Positions 60,853 through 64,000 of a DNA stretch of 64,000 bases are shown here, in pieces. The DNA comes from Pezizomycotina sp. ARF18 (lineage: Eukaryota; Ascomycota): the NCBI GenBank assembly GCA_002224055.1, contig AZLU01000162.1, positions 31,000 to 94,999 of the forward strand, given 5' to 3'. The translations under genes and the position numbers were made by a program. The notes under the pieces were generated by a model. That model saw only the letters and a program-made list of their open reading frames with translations, was not told where the DNA came from and did no database searches. Positions within the stretch are counted from its first letter, which is position 1; each line of letters begins with the position of its first letter.

Positions 60853-62302
60853 CGCAACTTCGGACGAAAAAAAAAAAAAAAAGAGCTTATCTATGGCCTT
60901 ATCAACAAAAACCCACTCACGCAAGCCAATAAAAAGTGTGCCTTCGAACTGCACCTGAAACCTCAGCACAAATGGAGGTGCAACAACAATTTCGTCAATA
61001 TGCAAAACTACGTCGCAATTTGTTGAGCAACTCATATCACAATATCGATCATCGCGGCGGTCTAAACTACAGAAGCGAGAGGTTTTATTATCCAAAAAAA
61101 AAAAAAAAGTATATCCGTGTTGGGTGAATACGAGTATATACTTTCCTCATGCGATCTTAGCCCCACAGCTAAGTAATATTAATACACTCTTATTTTTTTT
61201 CATCTTATTTTTTCTCCCAAATAATTTTCGGTCCGATGTTTAGAATTAGCAAGAGATATTTATTCCTTATCCAAAAGGTTTTTATAGTAAAATACTTCTT
61301 ACAAGGTTTCGATTTGATAGGTTTATCTACTTATTTTGTTCAAAAGCTTTCCTATTGACAAATTAAATACCGCGGTTAGACTTTCTGATAACAGGACCTC
61401 TTCTTCCTTAGGTGCACGCTAGGGTCCAAGAAATAAAATAATTTGAAATTTTTTCTCTTCGCGCCGACCTCGCTAAACGTCGAAAAAAAAGTATTGCTTT
61501 TTTTCTTTTCTTTTTCTGGTTGACTGGAATATTCTTTTTCTTGTACAGCCAAGAAAGAAAAAGAAAGACAGAAAAAGAAAACAATTTTGAGACCGTTGAA
61601 ATACCCCCAATCAGACGCCAAATTGTCAAGATAGAGGAGAAATAATAATATTTCTTATCCTGGATCCTTATTGAGTGGTATATACGTCTTGTATCTTTCC
61701 CTCCCCCCTCTCTTTAGATCTTTTATTGTCCATTCAATTATTCTATCAAGGTGATTGGGGTGGGAAATGGGAGTCAAGGGCAGGAGTCTCTTATTGATGA
61801 TATACACAGGGTCCGAACAGCTATTTCGGACGGAATATCACTCCTGGACCTTGATGAAGTCAGATTAACGCAAAGCTTTGCATTTCGATGGTCCACGCCT
61901 GCTTCTTGATCCATCTTAAGAAACGTGAAGATATTATTTTGGTCAAAACGCTGTGGCAAACGAAAACGATCAAGACGTTGGGAACAGGCTTACGTGCAGG
62001 ATCAATCCTGTAAATAATTTAAACAAGCTAACTACGCCCCATTGGAGCTATTGATACCAACAGTCTGTCCTGTCTGCAGGTCATTTGCTAAGTGGCTTCG
62101 TTCGTTTACTGCGATTCTCCCGCCCGGCCGTGTGAGCTAAAGGCTCTGATTTTCCATTTTTTCCCTTTCATTTCCAACGAATGGAGGTAGACAGGCTCCA
62201 GAAATTGCTCTGGATCCTGTTTAGAGGCTTGCGTGCATGCATGCCAATGAAGCCTTCTCCCGCCTGTGGTCCTAGAAGGTGGTTTCCTCCACCCTCTCTA
62301 TG

Positions 62303-62306
<4 letters not shown>

Positions 62307-62350
<44 letters not shown>
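62307..62350. repeat. Poly(A) tract, 44 A
   Basis: The longest homopolymer in the window. The flanks, ATGGTTT left and AACCAT right, happen to be complementary; no target-site duplication is seen. Confidence 0.95.
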
Positions 62351-62352
<2 letters not shown>

Positions 62353-62767
62353 ATCCGTGCACAATGGTAAAGACGGAAACATGTAATAGTAGTCGCTGGT
62401 CGTTAAATGACAGTCTGCAGACGAGGAAAAAGAAAGCAATTCATACCAAATACACTCCCTCGCCTTTTAATTTTGATAAAAAAATTGGGGGTTGCTTTAG
62501 TGATCATCGATCAAATCACCGCGCGAACGGGGGAGGGGCTTTAGCTCCTCCCGTAACGGATTTTTAGCGGACGAGTCTAGGTTTTCTTCTTCTTCTAGTC
62601 CTCTAAATATATCGCTCTATACAATTAATTATATATTCTTTCTATTCATCGAGATATCAAACTAAGTCAGCTAGGCGAGTCAAGAGGTATATCAATACCA
62701 AAGTATATGTGAGCATGGATTAAACAGCGGAAATAAAAGGTCGTTTTTTGCCAAAAACAAGCATGGA

Positions 62768-62792
62768 AATAATAATAATAATAATAATAATA
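62768..62792. repeat. (AAT)8 microsatellite
   Basis: Eight AAT units in non-coding DNA. Confidence 0.9.
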
Positions 62793-64000
62793 TAAAAAAG
62801 AATTTTTCTGCTTTTCATGTTACGCAATCCTTTTTCGAGTTTCTTTCTGTTGGAGAAATATAATTCATTTGCTATAGCTATCACTATCATTGAAGACTCG
62901 GGACTTGCTTTTCGCCCTCGGATAGTCACCACTCCGCCCGAGAAACAGGAAACAGTTCTGAAATTCGGCACTAAAATAGTGCTTGCATTACAGAAGGAGG
63001 GGTTCGAGGCAAGTTTATTAGTGTACCTACCCACTGAAGCAACCTCAAGAGGATGGTGCCATGCTGATCTCCCGCTTGGGTCCACCCGTTTCCCGAGCTC
63101 CTTGGAGCTTTAGGTAAGAAATACATATGATATGATCCGGGATTGACGTTCTGTGCGAATCTCACCCACTTTTTTCATGCTTCTTTTTTTATCCTATAAT
63201 CAACGGACGTGCTATTATTAAAAGTGGTTCTTGTTATTCCTTGGGAGTCTTGGGGGTTCGAAAAAAAATTTATCCGAGATATTTACCCAAGAATCCGAGA
63301 GTGGACTAGGAGAAGAATACATTTTGTCCTCCAACCCCACTATCTAAGATATTGGGGCGAGTGCGGAGTCCAAGAAGGGATACCTTACTTCTTATTGCTA
63401 CCTATTCTCATTATTATTATTTATTTTTTTTAAATCTTTTTTTTGTTGGGTTCGAAACGTAACAGGTTGACGACCACGGCTTATCTTTGAGCGGCCCAAG
63501 AGTAAGAAACCTGTCCATCGTTGGTTTTTTTAATCTATTTATTTTTTAATTTTATTTTGGAGAAACACATCACAATCAGATTGCATTGTTTCTCTTTGAC
63601 ATGGATCAATCGTTGAAAGGGTTCGAAAAGTCGTTCGATCAGTTCATTGCCGGGTTCCATGTCGGTGGACCTTATTTGATATCTCCCTGACTCCTTACGA
63701 CTTCTTTTTAAACACAAAGATAATTTTCCATCTCTTTTTTCTTGCTTTTCTGTCTGTAATCAACAGGAAGCAAGTAATACTAAAAAGCAGCTGAGCTTGT
63801 CTTGACCCTTATCTCTATCTCGGCTGAAAATGGAGTTACTTCGGTTTTGAGAATAACGAAGGAGCCCCTTTCCATTACATTCTCTTTTCCTTATCAGTTA
63901 AACTCTATGTGACCCTCTGTTTTTATGATGTTGTATTATATTACTTTTCGATAATCATTATTATCCCGAACCCTTCAGGGCTAGGAGTAACCGAATGTTA

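Larger units (their letters stand above)
60853..64000. other. Non-coding, repeat-rich spacer
   Basis: No conserved coding sequence is seen to the window end. It holds A-runs near 60868 and 61094, purine-rich DNA at 61.5-61.58 kb, the 44-base poly(A) at 62307, an AAT array at 62768-62792 and several T-runs. Confidence 0.55.

Noticed and set aside
62307-62350. Poly(A) tract as the tail of a retroposed element
   Set aside because: No target-site duplication, no reverse transcriptase or SINE-like body, and no processed gene copy upstream.
62817-63113. Plus-strand frame of 98 codons near the right end
   Set aside because: The translation has no recognisable domain, the opposite strand is equally open, and no splice signals or conserved neighbours support it.
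1-64000. Repeat-induced point mutation as the cause of broken genes
   Set aside because: The defects are base losses, not C-to-T changes, and the genes affected are single-copy conserved genes.
1-64000. CRISPR arrays, integrated phage or plasmid functions
   Set aside because: No regular spaced repeats and no bacterial-type genes. The window is clearly fungal nuclear DNA.

Overview
The window is nuclear DNA of a filamentous ascomycete (Pezizomycotina). The protein-coding genes have short GT-AG introns (a few with good branch sites). They match fungal families including a samB-type MYND protein, Swd2, Mkt1, Dnf3, Oac1 and the complex I B8 subunit. Genes are sparse, about 15 in 64 kb, and are separated by long T-rich or A-rich spacers holding many long poly(A)/poly(T) tracts and AAT-type microsatellites. 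I see no plasmid, phage, CRISPR or intact transposon signal.

Layout. 1-5.1 kb: non-coding and repeat-rich. 5.1-10.4 kb (-): Dnf3-type phospholipid flippase. 10.4-17 kb: gene-poor, with one possible orphan exon near 11.6 kb. 17.0-18.8 kb (+): samB-like MYND protein. 20.9-21.8 kb (+): TFIIE beta. 22.4-22.75 kb: two diverged, tandemly duplicated tRNA-Leu-like genes. 23.35-24.5 kb (-): Swd2. 25.5-26.9 kb (+): mitochondrial oxaloacetate carrier. 27.4-29.1 kb (-): 2-oxoglutarate/Fe(II) oxygenase. 30.1-32.6 kb (+): Mkt1. 33.8-36.6 kb (-): CH-like (DUF5745-type) protein with a long acidic tail. 37.7-38.5 kb (+): NAC beta subunit. 39.6-40.2 kb (-): mitochondrial pyruvate carrier subunit. 40.6-41.3 kb (+): complex I B8 subunit. 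43.5-47.7 kb (+): WD40 protein of the WDR44/Dgr2 type. 48.5-54.0 kb (-): Rrp5. 54.4-55.8 kb (+): MoxR/Mg-chelatase-like conserved protein. 56.9-58.2 kb (-): Loa1-type lysophosphatidate acyltransferase. 59.6-60.9 kb (+): tafazzin. 61-64 kb: non-coding and repeat-rich.

Most genes sit in divergent pairs that share a promoter interval. Two pairs make functional sense: pyruvate carrier with complex I B8 (both mitochondrial inner membrane), and Loa1-type acyltransferase with tafazzin (both phospholipid acyl metabolism). The rest is mixed housekeeping, covering transcription, chromatin, ribosome biogenesis, translation and mitochondrial transport.

A dominant feature is that nearly every conserved gene is broken by single-base frame slips. 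Where the expected protein is obvious, the slip is usually one missing base, often in a short homopolymer, and conserved residues resume immediately afterwards. This looks much more like uncorrected long-read consensus error than gene decay, so gene limits below span several reading frames. The most interesting candidate biology is a one-nucleotide exon between two back-to-back introns in the NAC beta gene. Next are the degenerate tRNA-Leu pair and the altered HX4D motifs in the two adjacent acyltransferases. I did not find a convincing new multi-gene system.
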